A model generated the notes under the pieces. The model saw only the letters and a list, made by a program, of their open reading frames with translations. It searched no databases and was not told the DNA's origin. Below, piece by piece: positions 33,100-42,272 of a stretch of DNA of 64,000 nt (position 1 is its first letter; each line of letters starts with the position of its first letter). Made by a program: the position numbers and the translations under genes. The DNA comes from Gp6-AA40 sp035571515 (GTDB lineage: Bacteria; Acidobacteriota; Vicinamibacteria; Vicinamibacterales; UBA2999): NCBI GenBank assembly GCA_035571515.1, contig DATNCQ010000041.1, forward strand, positions 1 to 64,000, read 5' to 3'.

Positions 33100-36000
33100 T
33101 CAGAACAGCACTTTGATCCCGAGCTGCACCTGACGCGAGGCGTTGACCGTCCGCGTCACCTGCCCGGCGGTGACGAGCGGCGCCTCGTTCTGCGTCGCGC
33201 CGGCGAACACCGGCCGCGTCGGCGTGGCGAAGTTGGCGCGATTGAGCACGTTGAACACTTCGAGCCGGAGCTGCAGCCGCGTGGCCCCCTTCAGCGCCTG
33301 GTTCTTGACGAGCGACATGTCGACGTTCGCGAAGCCGGGACCGCGCAGGAAGTTGCGCGGCGTGTTGCCGACGGTCCCCTGCAGCGGCAGCTCGAAGGCG
33401 CTGGTGTCGAACCAGCCGTTCGGGTTGCCCGTGATGATCTGCGCGGGATCGGTACCGGGCTTCACGTTGGGCCGATCCTCGGCGTTGTTCGAAATGTTCC
33501 CCGTACGCGACCAGTTGGGCGTCTGGATCGAGGGCGAGAACGGATAGCCGCTGTGCATCGACACGATGCCGTTCAGCTGCCAGCCGCTCAGCACTGGGTT
33601 GCCACGGAACGGCAGCTCCCACGTGGCGTTGGCCGCGAACACGTGCGGCGCGTCGAACGCCGCCGCCGCCCACTCCGCGTCCAGGTCGTACGGGTTCGCG
33701 GGATAGATGGCCGACGCAATCGTGTCGGTGCTGAGCTGGGCGTCGCCGTTGTCCATCGCCTTGCTCAACGTGTAGGAGAACTGCATCTGATAGCCGTCGC
33801 TGTACCGCTTCATGAGGCTCGTCTGCAACGCGTGGTACGTTGACCGCCCATCGGACCTCCGGTAGTCGATGCTGCCCCACGCCGGGTTCTGCCGCGGCGC
33901 TCCCGCCGGGAAGAACAGCGAGCCGTCAGCCCGCACGACCGGCACGACGGGGTTCCCCTCGATCGCGCTCACCAGGTCGTATCCACGCGAGCCCGCGTAG
34001 CCAATCATCGCCCCCCACCCTGCTGCAAGCTCGCGCTGGAGGTTGACGTTGTACGTCACGCCCTTCGGCTGCTTGATGTGGTAGTCCATCGTGCGCATGC
34101 TGCGCGTGCCGACGGCGGTCGCACTGGAAAACACCGGCGTCGGAAACGGAATCCCGGCGCCGGTGATATTGACCACGTTCACGAACGGTGGCGACTGGAG
34201 CGAAATGCCGAGCGTGCTGTTGTACGGACCGTCGGTGTCGTGGTAGAGCCCGCTGCCGCCGCGAATCGCCGTGCGGCCGTCGCCGCCGACGTCCCACGCG
34301 AAGCCGACGCGCGGCGCGACATTCTTCAGCGACGGGTTGGCGAACGGGCCGCCCAGCACGCTGTCCGGCGACGTCCGCACGTCGGGCAGGTACGCATCGA
34401 GGCCGTCCTTGTCCCGCGGCACCGTGAAGAACTCGTAGCGGGCGCCGAGATTCAGCGTCAGGTTCGACGTGACGCGGTAATCGTCCTGGAGGTAGAAGCC
34501 GAAGAGCGTGTTTGGCCGCTGGCGGTGGAAGTTCGAGTCCGGTGTGTTGCCCTGGAAGCGGCTCGGCACGCCGGCCAGGAACTGCGCCAGGTTCGCAAAG
34601 GTATACGTGCCGCGCGCGTGGTTCGTGGTCAGTTTGTCCGCGAACGCATGCTCGATCAGCGCGCCGGTCTTCAGCAGGTGCTTCCCGCGCGTGAACGCGA
34701 GGTCGTCGCTCCAGGTCTTGTAGTCGATGTTCTGCGACGACGGCTCGGCGGCGTAGTTGCCGAGTTGCGACAGGCCGCCGATCAGGATGAGACCCATGAA
34801 CGGCGCTTCCGGCAGGAACGACAGCGGTTCGCGCAGCGTATTGGCCGGCGTCTGCAGGTAGGTCAGGTGGCTCGAGGAAAAGCGCGCCGTATTCAGCAGG
34901 TTCTGCGTCAGCGTCCGCTTCGCTTCGACCGTGAAGAAGCGGTTGCCCGAATCCGACTTCGTGACGAACTGCTCGAACCCCGTGGTCTGAATCGCGCCGC
35001 TCGAGACCGGCGCGACCTGGCGCGATCCGTCGTAGGTGTGGCGCACGAACAGCGAGTCCTTGTTCGAGAGCTGGACGTCGACGCGTCCCTGCGCGAAGTT
35101 TTCCCGCGTCACGCGGTTCATTTCATACGTGTATTGCCCGATGCCCGGCCCGAGATCGCGACCGTTCGGCAGCGGAATGAGATCGAGGTAGGGCCTGACG
35201 GCGGCATTGACGGCCCCGGCGCGCGCCCCAGCTGTGGGCACGGCCGTGATCACCGTCGTGCCGAGATCCTCCTGCAGGCGCTCGTACCCGCCGAAGAAGA
35301 AGACCCGATTCCTGACGATGGGCCCGCCGACGGTGGCGCCAAACTGGTGGCGCGTGAACGGCGGCGGATCGCCGATGTCGAAGAAGTTGGGCGCGTCCAT
35401 CCTGCTGTTGCGGAAGAACTCGAAGGCCGAGCCGCGCAGAAGGTTCGTCCCCGCCTTCGACGCGACGCTCACCACGCCGCCCATCACGCGCCCGTAGTCG
35501 GCCGAGAACGCGTTGGTGACGACGCGGAATTCCTGGATCGTCTCGACGCCGAGCGTGCTGTCGGCCGCCGTGACCGTCGCCTGGCCCGCATACCCGCGCA
35601 TGTTCGCGCCGTCGAGCAGGTAGCTGTTCGAGCGGCCGCCCATCCCGTTGATGTTCAGCTGCACGCCACGCTGCGCCGGCGAGGTGCTGGTCCGTTCCGT
35701 GAACTGGACGATGCCAGGCTGCAGCGTCGCCAGCATGATGTAGTTGCGGCCGTTCAGCGGCAGCTCCTCGATCGTTTTCTCGAGCACGATGGCGGAGAGC
35801 GCGGACGAGCGCGTCTCGACGAGCGCGCTCTCGCCGCTCACGGTGATCGACTCCGCGGTTGCGCCAACGCTCAGGACGAGGTTCAGGCCCGCCTCCTGGG
35901 CGAGGGCAAGCGCGATACCGGTCTGCACACCGGTCCTGAACCCCTGCAGGCTGGCGCGCGCCTCGTAGCGGCCGGGCGGCAGCCCGGGCAGCGCGAAGTA

Positions 36001-36192
36001 CCCGTTCGAATCGGTGACGGCGCTCCGCGTCAGGCCTGTATCGAGGCTCCTGACCGCGACGTCGACGCCGGGCAGCACGCCGCCGGTTTCGTCTTTGATG
36101 GTGCCGGAGATGGTCGCTGACGTGATTTGCGCGACCGCGAGGGATGCTGTCGATGCCAGGAGAACGACGCCGAGGACAACCTTGAACCTCAT
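33100..36192 (-). CDS. TonB-dependent receptor, Oar-like
   Basis: 1030 residues: signal peptide (MRFKVVLGVVLLASTASLAV), carboxypeptidase-regulatory-like domain (about 24-110, 'ATISGTIKDETGGVLPGVDVAV'), plug ('LDGANMRGYAG', 'GGVVSVASKAGTNLLRGSAFEF') and a beta-barrel ending 'VQLGIKVLF'. Same architecture as the receptor at 216-3248 but clearly different in sequence. It converges on the aldehyde dehydrogenase gene with an 18-base gap. Substrate unknown; the adjacent organic-acid symporter hints at uptake of a related compound (inference). Confidence 0.94.
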   Translation of the reverse strand: MRFKVVLGVVLLASTASLAVAQITSATISGTIKDETGGVLPGVDVAVRSLDTGLTRSAVTDSNGYFALPGLPPGRYEARASLQGFRTGVQTGIALALAQEAGLNLVLSVGATAESITVSGESALVETRSSALSAIVLEKTIEELPLNGRNYIMLATLQPGIVQFTERTSTSPAQRGVQLNINGMGGRSNSYLLDGANMRGYAGQATVTAADSTLGVETIQEFRVVTNAFSADYGRVMGGVVSVASKAGTNLLRGSAFEFFRNSRMDAPNFFDIGDPPPFTRHQFGATVGGPIVRNRVFFFGGYERLQEDLGTTVITAVPTAGARAGAVNAAVRPYLDLIPLPNGRDLGPGIGQYTYEMNRVTRENFAQGRVDVQLSNKDSLFVRHTYDGSRQVAPVSSGAIQTTGFEQFVTKSDSGNRFFTVEAKRTLTQNLLNTARFSSSHLTYLQTPANTLREPLSFLPEAPFMGLILIGGLSQLGNYAAEPSSQNIDYKTWSDDLAFTRGKHLLKTGALIEHAFADKLTTNHARGTYTFANLAQFLAGVPSRFQGNTPDSNFHRQRPNTLFGFYLQDDYRVTSNLTLNLGARYEFFTVPRDKDGLDAYLPDVRTSPDSVLGGPFANPSLKNVAPRVGFAWDVGGDGRTAIRGGSGLYHDTDGPYNSTLGISLQSPPFVNVVNITGAGIPFPTPVFSSATAVGTRSMRTMDYHIKQPKGVTYNVNLQRELAAGWGAMIGYAGSRGYDLVSAIEGNPVVPVVRADGSLFFPAGAPRQNPAWGSIDYRRSDGRSTYHALQTSLMKRYSDGYQMQFSYTLSKAMDNGDAQLSTDTIASAIYPANPYDLDAEWAAAAFDAPHVFAANATWELPFRGNPVLSGWQLNGIVSMHSGYPFSPSIQTPNWSRTGNISNNAEDRPNVKPGTDPAQIITGNPNGWFDTSAFELPLQGTVGNTPRNFLRGPGFANVDMSLVKNQALKGATRLQLRLEVFNVLNRANFATPTRPVFAGATQNEAPLVTAGQVTRTVNASRQVQLGIKVLF

Positions 36193-36275
36193 GACGGCCT
36201 CCTTGTCGAGTCGTGGGGTGGCGAAATGGTAGGGTCGATTCCTCCTCGGAACGGGTGATTCCGGTCGGTATTGGC

Positions 36276-36297
36276 AGGCGGGCCTGAAGGCCCGCCT
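36276..36297. terminator. perfect hairpin downstream of the symporter gene
   Basis: AGGCGGGCC (36276-36284), loop TGAA, GGCCCGCCT (36289-36297) form a perfect 9-bp stem with a four-base loop. It is 25 bases beyond the stop of the leftward symporter gene and upstream of the receptor gene start. It belongs by sequence to the same GGCGGG palindrome family as the other intergenic hairpins. Confidence 0.55.
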
Positions 36298-36321
36298 CGA
36301 CGACTGTCTGGCCGCTGCCCG

Positions 36322-37623
36322 CTATGTCAGCGCGGCGAGATTCTTCCGCAGCGTCTCGCCGTCAAGCTCGTGTTCCCACCGCGACAGGACCAGCGTTGCC
36401 ACGCCGTTGCAGAGCATGTTGACCGTGGCGCGGCACATGCTCATGAAGCGATCCAGGCCGAGAATGAGCGCCATCCCCGCCACGGGAATCGACGGAATCA
36501 CCATCAGCGTGGCGACCAGCGCGATGAACGCCGCGCCCTGGATGCCGACGGCGCCCTTGTGCGTCAACGCGGCGACGGCGAACAGCGTGACGTAATTGGC
36601 AAACGTCAGCGGCACGTTCGTCGCCTGTGCGACGAAGACCGCGGCGAGCGCCATGTAGATGCAGCTTCCATCCGGGTTGAAGATGTAGCCCGTGGGCGTC
36701 ACCAGGCCGACCAGCGCCTTCGAGCACCCCAGGTTCTCGAGCTTCCGCATCAGCGACGGCAGCGCCGGGTCCGAGGAACTGAGCGACAGCGTGAGAACGA
36801 TCTCCTCGCGGATGTACTTGAGGAAGCGGATGATGTTGAAGCCGGCCATCGCGGAGACCGCGCCGAGCACGATGAGCACGAACAGGGCGGAGGTGACCCA
36901 CAGCGTGACGATCAGCTTCGCCAGTGGTCCGAGCGAGCTGACGCCGTAGCGTCCGACGGTGAACGCCATCGCGCCGAACGCGCCAATGGGAGCGAGCCGC
37001 ATCAGGATGTTGACGACGCGGAAGATCATCTGCGTCAGCCCTTCGAGCACGTCGGTCACCGGCTTGGCCTTCGGGCCGAGCGACGCGAGGGCGAAGCCGA
37101 TGAGCAGCGATACCAGGATGACGTTGAGGATGCTGCCGCCGGCGAACGCCCCGACCACCGACGTCGGGATGATGTTCATGAGGAAGTCGGTGACCGTCTG
37201 CGCTTTCGCCTGGCCGGCGTAGCCGGCGACCGCGGTCGCATCGCCCGCCGTCGGCGTCGCGTTGAAGCCGGCGCCCGGCTGCGTGAACGCGCCGACCAGC
37301 AGGCCGAGGAGCAGCGCGATGCTCGTGAGGATTTCAAAGTAGAGCAGCGCCTTGCCGCCGACACGCCCGACCTTCTTGATACTATCCATGCCGGCAATGC
37401 CGGCCGCGACGGTGCAGAAGATCACGAGCGGGATCACCATCGTGATCAACCGGATGAACGCGTCGCCGAGCGGACGCATCGCCTGCGCGGTCGCTGGCCT
37501 GACGTACCCGAGCACAATCGCGATCGCGACGCCCAGAAGCACCTGTCCCCACAGGGTCAAGTAGAACGGCTTCCGGCCGGCGGTGGCTGCAACGGGTGCG
37601 TCGCGTGTGATGACTGTGGCCAT
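36322..37623 (-). CDS. dicarboxylate/amino acid:cation symporter (DAACS, DctA/GltP-like)
   Basis: 433 residues, multi-pass inner-membrane transporter. The re-entrant serine-rich loop 'LSLSSSDPALPSLMRKLENLG', the 'GYIFNPDGSCIYMALAAVFVAQATN' helix and 'LGLDRFMSMCRATVNMLCNGVATLVLSRWE' are signatures of the DctA/GltP family, which imports C4-dicarboxylates or glutamate with H+ or Na+. The start ATG at 37623 is divergent from the oxidoreductase gene across 43 bases. Specificity between succinate/malate and acidic amino acids is not resolved here. Confidence 0.93.
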   Translation of the reverse strand: MATVITRDAPVAATAGRKPFYLTLWGQVLLGVAIAIVLGYVRPATAQAMRPLGDAFIRLITMVIPLVIFCTVAAGIAGMDSIKKVGRVGGKALLYFEILTSIALLLGLLVGAFTQPGAGFNATPTAGDATAVAGYAGQAKAQTVTDFLMNIIPTSVVGAFAGGSILNVILVSLLIGFALASLGPKAKPVTDVLEGLTQMIFRVVNILMRLAPIGAFGAMAFTVGRYGVSSLGPLAKLIVTLWVTSALFVLIVLGAVSAMAGFNIIRFLKYIREEIVLTLSLSSSDPALPSLMRKLENLGCSKALVGLVTPTGYIFNPDGSCIYMALAAVFVAQATNVPLTFANYVTLFAVAALTHKGAVGIQGAAFIALVATLMVIPSIPVAGMALILGLDRFMSMCRATVNMLCNGVATLVLSRWEHELDGETLRKNLAALT

Positions 37624-37666
37624 GAGGTGCAGATACTACACCCGGGGCAAGGAGGACAGTTAGTCG

Positions 37667-38548
37667 ATGGCAAATCTTGGATATATCGGCCTCGGCGCCA
37701 TGGGCGGCCGGATGGCCAACCGCCTGCTCGACAAGGGACATATCGTCACCGGGTACAACCGCACGCGCGCGAAGGCCGAGTGGCTGGTCGACCGCGGGAT
37801 GAAGTGGGCGGCGACGCCGAAGGCGGTGGCCGAGGCGGCGGACGTGATCTTCGTCATGGTGACCGACTCGAAGGCGCTCGAATCGGTGTCGGGCGGCGCC
37901 GACGGATTCCTTGCCGGCCTGCAGGGCGACAAGGTCGTCGTCGACATCAGCACCGTGAGCCCCGCCGTCAGCCGCGACGTGGCGGAGAAGGTCCGGGCGA
38001 AGGGCGCCGACATGGTCGATGCGCCGGTGTCGGGCAGCGTAACGACGCTCGAGGCCGGCAAGCTGAGCGTGATGGTCGGCGGCAGGAAGGCGACCTTCGA
38101 TCGCATCCGGCCCATCCTGGACGACATCGGCCCGAAGGTCACGCACGTCGGCGAGAACGGCCTCGCGCTCTCGATCAAGATCGCGCACAACCTGAGCCTG
38201 GCGGTGCAGATGCTCGCCTTCAGCGAAGGGGTGCTGCTGGCGGAGAAGGCCGGCATCCCGCGCGCGGTCGCCGTCGACGTGCTGACGCACAGCGTCATGG
38301 CGTCGCCGATGGTGCAGTACCGCGGGCCGTTCGTGCTGGAGATGCCCGCCGAGTCGTGGTTCGACGTCAACATGATGCAGAAGGATCTGCTGCTGGCGCT
38401 CGAGATGGGGCGGCGGCTCGACGTGCCGCTGCCGACGACGGCCGTGACGAACGAGTTCCTCACCGCCGCTCGCGGGATGGGGCTGGCCAGCTATGACTTC
38501 GCGGTGGTCTTCCGGGTGCTGGCGCACATGGCGGGAGTAAAGATGTAG
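37667..38548 (+). CDS. NAD(P)-dependent beta-hydroxyacid dehydrogenase (3-hydroxyisobutyrate dehydrogenase-like)
   Basis: 293 residues. N-terminal Rossmann motif GLGAMGGRM (8-16), substrate loop 'DAPVSGSVTTLEAGKLSVMVGG' and catalytic Lys in 'SIKIAHNLSL' define the 3-hydroxyisobutyrate/tartronate-semialdehyde/glyoxylate-succinic-semialdehyde reductase family. AAGGAGG lies before the ATG ('caaggaggacagttagtcg'). It oxidises a beta-hydroxyacid or reduces the semialdehyde. Divergent from the organic-acid symporter. A perfect hairpin follows its stop. Confidence 0.92.
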   Translation: MANLGYIGLGAMGGRMANRLLDKGHIVTGYNRTRAKAEWLVDRGMKWAATPKAVAEAADVIFVMVTDSKALESVSGGADGFLAGLQGDKVVVDISTVSPAVSRDVAEKVRAKGADMVDAPVSGSVTTLEAGKLSVMVGGRKATFDRIRPILDDIGPKVTHVGENGLALSIKIAHNLSLAVQMLAFSEGVLLAEKAGIPRAVAVDVLTHSVMASPMVQYRGPFVLEMPAESWFDVNMMQKDLLLALEMGRRLDVPLPTTAVTNEFLTAARGMGLASYDFAVVFRVLAHMAGVKM

Positions 38549-38565
38549 GCGGTCCTGTCGAACAT

Positions 38566-38595
38566 GTAGGCCGGGTCCTTTTGGACCCGGCCTAC
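38566..38595. terminator. perfect 13-bp hairpin between convergent genes
   Basis: GTAGGCCGGGTCC (38566-38578), loop TTTT, GGACCCGGCCTAC (38583-38595) form an uninterrupted 13-bp stem in the 50-base gap between two convergent genes. Probably a bidirectional terminator built from a REP-like palindrome. Confidence 0.65.
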
Positions 38596-38598
38596 CAC

Positions 38599-39441
38599 CT
38601 AGTTCTCGCGTCCAGTCAGCTTCAGGAACTTCTGGTTCTCGTGGCAGATGAACTCGATCATCTCCGAGCCGTCGGCCACGATCTCCTGCTCGACCCTGAC
38701 GGTGAAGGGCCGCGTGTAGGCTTTCGGATCGTCGATCGTGACGTCGATCTGCAAGTTGCCGAAGTTCACGCGCCGGAACCGCTCGGTCAGCGTCAACGCG
38801 TCGGTGAACGGATCACCCTTCCCGTCGAGCCAGCCGTCGCCCGGCAGCCCCGTCAACGCGCCGCGGAAGTTGTTCGACGTGACGACGAGCGTGTCGCCTT
38901 CCCATCGCCCGACGGAGTACCCGTGCCAGTACGGCTGCGGCTCGCCCTGCTTCGGCAGCGCGCGGCCATCGGTATAGATAGTCCGCAGGCCGTAGTTCGA
39001 TTCGTAGACGATGACGATCTTCTGCGGCAGCTGGATGATCTCCCGCGGCTGCGGGTCGAGATGGTATTCGAGCGGGCCTTGCGGCAGACACAGCGCGTCG
39101 GGGTTGTCGAGCGCACCCGTTCGTTTCTTCACGAGGTCGACTGCCAGCGGCCGATAAGGCAGTCCTTCCTTGAATCCCACCCCGATGTTGCCGAACTGCG
39201 CGAGCGGAGGCTGTCCGGCCGGCGCGGCACCCGGCTCCTCGGTGCGGTTGGTGCGCATCCAGATGCCGGAGAGGTCCGGCTTCCCGTCCGCTGTGCGCGG
39301 CGCGGGCGCCGTGAGGTTCGGCTTGCCGTCGCGCCCCTTCGGAACGCCAGGCTTGGCGTGCAGGTCCCACTGCGCGGACAGCGACGCCGACAGCGCAGCC
39401 ACGATGGTTGCAGACACCATGACGGCAAGCGACCGTTTCAT
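38599..39441 (-). CDS. exported protein of unknown function, acidobacterial paralogue family
   Basis: 280 residues with signal peptide (MKRSLAVMVSATIVAALSAS, cleavage near 'LSAQ'). Two 'DGKP(N/D)L(T/S)' motifs ('GRDGKPNLTAPAPRTADGKPDLSGIWMRT') open the mature protein. Then come 'LCLPQGPLEYH', 'IVIVYESNYGLRTIYTDGRALPK', 'WHGYSVGRWEGDTLVVTSNNFRG', 'LTERFRRVNFGNLQIDVTIDDPKAYTRPF' and the closing 'FICHEN'. Third paralogue in the window (with 5119 and 19242), and again next to a DUF6152 gene. Function unknown. Confidence 0.82.
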   Translation of the reverse strand: MKRSLAVMVSATIVAALSASLSAQWDLHAKPGVPKGRDGKPNLTAPAPRTADGKPDLSGIWMRTNRTEEPGAAPAGQPPLAQFGNIGVGFKEGLPYRPLAVDLVKKRTGALDNPDALCLPQGPLEYHLDPQPREIIQLPQKIVIVYESNYGLRTIYTDGRALPKQGEPQPYWHGYSVGRWEGDTLVVTSNNFRGALTGLPGDGWLDGKGDPFTDALTLTERFRRVNFGNLQIDVTIDDPKAYTRPFTVRVEQEIVADGSEMIEFICHENQKFLKLTGREN

Positions 39442-39454
39442 GTCAGCCTCCAGA

Positions 39455-39535
39455 AGGCCGGCCCGGAGGTCGGCCTCTACGAGAGGGGACGCCTACGAGC
39501 CTAACGGACTGCGGATCCCGGATCCCGGATCCCGG
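39455..39535. repeat. REP-like hairpin and GGATCCC triplet repeat
   Basis: AGGCCGgcccggaggtCGGCCT (about 39455-39476) is a short hairpin of the recurrent intergenic type. It is followed at 39513-39535 by three head-to-tail GGATCCC units, each itself near-palindromic. Both lie in the 107-base gap between the DUF6152 and exported-paralogue genes. Confidence 0.6.
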
Positions 39536-39548
39536 CCCGAGTCCAGGC

Positions 39549-39950
39549 TTACGGGTTTCCCGGGGTGTTGGCGCCCGCAAACAGTTTTTTCCCGGTGCTT
39601 GCCAGGGTGACCGTTTGCGCGTTGGCGTTGTTCGTCCCGTTCTTGGCGCGTGTCCCTTCAATGGTGACGACGTCGCCGGCCTTCAGCGTCAGCCGGGTCC
39701 AGCCGGAGCGCATCAATCCGCTGGCCGCCGCCAGCTCGAACCCCCAGTTGCTGACGTTGCCCGCGTCGTCCTTCGCGTCGATATAGATCCACGCGTGCGG
39801 ATTGGTCCACTCGAACTTCGTGACCGAACCGGTCAGCTTGATGGGTTTGTTCGCGTCGAATTCCGCGGTGAACGAATGATGTGCGGCGATCGGGCGGCCC
39901 GCCAGGAGCAACCCGAGGCCGACAACAACGAGAATGGCCCTGGTCTTCAC
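39549..39950 (-). CDS. DUF6152 family exported protein
   Basis: 133 residues. The GTG at 39950 is chosen because GGAGG lies 7 bases upstream and it opens the signal peptide (KTRAILVVVGLGLLLAGRPI). Right after it comes the family's His pair in 'AAHHSFTAEFD'. The core 'IKLTGSVTKFEWTNPHAWIYIDAKD' and 'GWTRLTLKAGDVVTIEGTRAKNG' matches the DUF6152 protein at 6033. Transcribed toward the exported paralogue gene, repeating the pairing seen at 5119-6452. Confidence 0.87.
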   Translation of the reverse strand: MKTRAILVVVGLGLLLAGRPIAAHHSFTAEFDANKPIKLTGSVTKFEWTNPHAWIYIDAKDDAGNVSNWGFELAAASGLMRSGWTRLTLKAGDVVTIEGTRAKNGTNNANAQTVTLASTGKKLFAGANTPGNP

Positions 39951-40101
39951 GGTCGCACCTCCGCGTGAGAGTGGGGCCCATTGTCGGCCTCCCACCGTGG
40001 CGCGTCAAGGAGAATGGACGCGCCCCGTTTTGCCAACTCCGCGCCCGGATTGCCATGAGCGGCGGGCACTGCCCGACCAGCCGACCGCCGCGAGAACCAG
40101 C

Positions 40102-40449
40102 TCAGAGGATCTCGCGCAGCCGGTCCGCCGGCCGCGCGAGAATCGCGCGCGACCCCTTCTCGACGATCGGCCTCTGGATCAGGTCCGGGTGCTCGACCAT
40201 CAGGTCGACGATTTCCGCGTCGCTCAGCTCGCGTTCGCCGAGGCGCAGCTTCCTGTAGACGTCGTCCTTGGTCCGCAGCAGCTCGCGCGGCGACAGGCCC
40301 ATCTTGTGCAGCAGCTCGCGCAGCTTCGCCTTCGGAATCGGGTCGGTGTAGTAGTCGACGGCGTCGAAATCGACGCCTGCATCCCGGAGCGCGGCGTGCA
40401 CCTGCCGGCAGGTCGTGCAGGTGGGCTTCTGGTAGACGGTGATTTTCAC
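40102..40449 (-). CDS. ArsC/Spx-family (thioredoxin-fold reductase-like) protein
   Basis: 115 residues, typical length for the ArsC/Spx/YffB group. The N-terminus 'ITVYQKPTCTTCRQVHAALRDAGVDF' carries a CTTC (CxxC) pair where arsenate reductases have a catalytic Cys and Spx has CxxC. 'LLHKMGLSPRELLRTKDDVYR' and 'LMVEHPDLIQRPIVEKGSRAILARPADRLREIL' are also canonical. It could be a glutaredoxin-dependent arsenate reductase or a redox protein; there is no ars operon around it. Confidence 0.85.
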   Translation of the reverse strand: MKITVYQKPTCTTCRQVHAALRDAGVDFDAVDYYTDPIPKAKLRELLHKMGLSPRELLRTKDDVYRKLRLGERELSDAEIVDLMVEHPDLIQRPIVEKGSRAILARPADRLREIL

Positions 40450-40474
40450 GGCCGTATCATCGCATCCCCGGATC

Positions 40475-40969
40475 CTACCCGCTCATCATTCCGAGGTGCC
40501 TCCGGATAGCATCGATCAACACGTCGACCGGCAGATCGGCGCGCAACCGCAAGGCATCGCGCGGCGGCTCGAGCGTTTCCAACTGGCTGTCCACGATTGA
40601 CGCGCCGGCAAAGTGGCCAACGCGGTCGCGCAGCCGCGCTTCGAGCAGCTCTGCGTGGGCTTCCAGGAACACCCATCGCACATCAGAGATTCCATCGGCC
40701 AGCGTCGTGCGATACCGCTCGCGCAGCGCCGAGCATGCGACGACGACGTTGGCCGATTCGCCCGCCGACCGCGCGATCGCCTCGTGCGCGCGCGAGAGCC
40801 AGGGCGCTCGATCCTCGTCGGTGAGCGGGATCCCCGAGCGAATCTTCCCGACGTTGGCCGGCGAATGGAAGGCATCGGCGTCGATGAATCGCCAGCCGAG
40901 TCCGGTCGCGAGCGCGGTCCCGACTGTCGTCTTTCCAGCACCCGCGGCGCCCATGATGATGACGATCAT
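40475..40969 (-). CDS. gntK: gluconokinase
   Basis: 164 residues, the usual length of the GntK family. The P-loop is GAAGAGKTT (7-15), followed by 'FIDADAFHSPANVGKIRSGIPLTDEDRAPWL', which is nearly diagnostic for gluconokinase, and 'VVACSALRERYRTTL' and 'VFLEAHAELLEARLRDR'. It phosphorylates D-gluconate to 6-phosphogluconate in the cytoplasm. It starts 27 bases from the divergent pcaH gene and is transcribed toward the ArsC-like gene. Confidence 0.92.
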   Translation of the reverse strand: MIVIIMGAAGAGKTTVGTALATGLGWRFIDADAFHSPANVGKIRSGIPLTDEDRAPWLSRAHEAIARSAGESANVVVACSALRERYRTTLADGISDVRWVFLEAHAELLEARLRDRVGHFAGASIVDSQLETLEPPRDALRLRADLPVDVLIDAIRRHLGMMSG

Positions 40970-40995
40970 TCCTCCACTTGATTATCATTGGCCGC

Positions 40996-41712
40996 ATGGA
41001 TCGCCCCCTCGTCACCGCCCCGCCGCGCTACCAGCGCGCACCGCAGGGCGTGCACCCGGCCGAGGATCCGGCATACCGCAGCACGGTGCTGCGGCACCCG
41101 CTGCAGCCACTCGTCGAGATCCCGCAGACCCTGTCCGAAATCACCGGACCTTCCTATCCGTATGACGCCGTTGGCCCGATTGCCGACGACTTGACGCGGC
41201 AGCATGCCGGCGCGCCGCTCGGCGAGCGGATCGTCGTCGAGGGGCGTGTCCTCGACGAGCACGGCCGGCCGGTGCCGCGTACGCTCGTCGAAATCTGGCA
41301 GGCCAACGCGTGCGGAAGGTATGCGCACGAAGGGGACGCACACGACGCGCCGCTCGACCCGAACTTCACGGGGAGCGGACGCGCCATCACCGACGAGGAC
41401 GGCCGCTACCGGTTCGTGACGATCAAGCCGGGCCACTACCCGTGGGGCAACCATTACAACGCGTGGCGGCCGGCGCACATCCACTTTTCGGTGCTGGGCC
41501 CGGGGTTTCTCACGCGGCTCGTCACGCAGATGTACTTCCCCGGCGATCCGCTGTTCCCGCTCGACCCTATCTTCAACTCGGTGCGCGACCCCGCCGTGCG
41601 CGACCGCATGGTCTCGTCGTTCGACATCGGCCTTACGGTGCCCGACTGGGCGCTCGGCTTCCGCTGGGACATCGTGCTGCGCGGCCGCGAGGCCACGCCG
41701 ATGCTGCCCTGA
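40996..41712 (+). CDS. pcaH: protocatechuate 3,4-dioxygenase, beta subunit
   Basis: 238 residues. Intradiol ring-cleaving dioxygenase binding non-haem Fe(III): Tyr109 ('CGRYAH'), Tyr148 ('PGHYPW'), His161 and His163 ('AHIHF'). The spacings of 39, 13 and 2 residues equal those of the known enzyme (Tyr408, Tyr447, His460, His462). 'QTLSEITGPSYPYDAVGPIADDLTRQHAGAPLGERI' is the standard N-terminal region. Start at 40996; an earlier in-frame ATG at 40978 adds only six residues. It converts protocatechuate to 3-carboxymuconate. Overlaps pcaG (TGATG). Confidence 0.95.
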   Translation: MDRPLVTAPPRYQRAPQGVHPAEDPAYRSTVLRHPLQPLVEIPQTLSEITGPSYPYDAVGPIADDLTRQHAGAPLGERIVVEGRVLDEHGRPVPRTLVEIWQANACGRYAHEGDAHDAPLDPNFTGSGRAITDEDGRYRFVTIKPGHYPWGNHYNAWRPAHIHFSVLGPGFLTRLVTQMYFPGDPLFPLDPIFNSVRDPAVRDRMVSSFDIGLTVPDWALGFRWDIVLRGREATPMLP

Positions 41713-42272
41713 TGTCCGGGATCACCCCCTCGCAGACGGTCGGCCCCTACTTCGGCATCATGGTGCGCGGCCGCGCCAGCTGCCGCCAGGTCTCCGACGC
41801 CACCGCCGGCACGCGCATCACCATCGAAGGGCAGCTGTTCGACGGCCAGGGCCGCGTCATTCCCGATGCGCTCGTCGAGACATGGCAGGCCGATTCGAGC
41901 GGACGCTATGCGCACCCGGAGGACCCCGGCGCCGGGTCCGCGGATCCCACGTTCAACGGTTATGGGTGGGCGCACACGCGCGAGGACGGCGGCTTCCGCT
42001 TCAAGACCATCAAGCCGGGACCGGTACCCGGACCCGACGGCGGCGCCCAGGCGCCGCACGTCGTCGTCAGCGTCATGGCGCGCGGCATCCTCACGCGCTT
42101 CGTCACGCGCCTCTACTTCGAGGACGAAGCCGCCAACGCGCAGGATCCGATCCTCGCGCGCGTTCCCGCCGATCGCCGTCACACGCTCATCGCGCGGCAC
42201 GCCGGCGAGGGCCGCTATCAATTCAACGTGGTGATGCAGGGAGCCGGCGAGACCGTCTTCTTCGATGTTTAA
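41712..42272 (+). CDS. pcaG: protocatechuate 3,4-dioxygenase, alpha subunit
   Basis: 186 residues beginning MSGITPSQTVGPYFGI, the classic alpha-subunit opening. The catalytic iron ligands of the beta subunit are not all present, as expected ('PHVVVSVMARGILTRFVTRLYF' replaces the HIH strand). The start shares one base with the pcaH stop, and its end overlaps pcaB by 8 bases, so the three genes form a tight translational unit. Confidence 0.94.
   Translation: MSGITPSQTVGPYFGIMVRGRASCRQVSDATAGTRITIEGQLFDGQGRVIPDALVETWQADSSGRYAHPEDPGAGSADPTFNGYGWAHTREDGGFRFKTIKPGPVPGPDGGAQAPHVVVSVMARGILTRFVTRLYFEDEAANAQDPILARVPADRRHTLIARHAGEGRYQFNVVMQGAGETVFFDV

Noticed and set aside
36271..38496. Rightward open frame of about 741 codons
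   Set aside because: Antisense to the well-defined symporter and out of frame with the hydroxyacid dehydrogenase; low-complexity Arg/Gly/Asp composition.
39513..39535. Three GGATCCC units as a possible CRISPR-like or iteron array
   Set aside because: Units are 7 bases, contiguous and without spacers; simple tandem palindromes, with no replication or Cas genes nearby.
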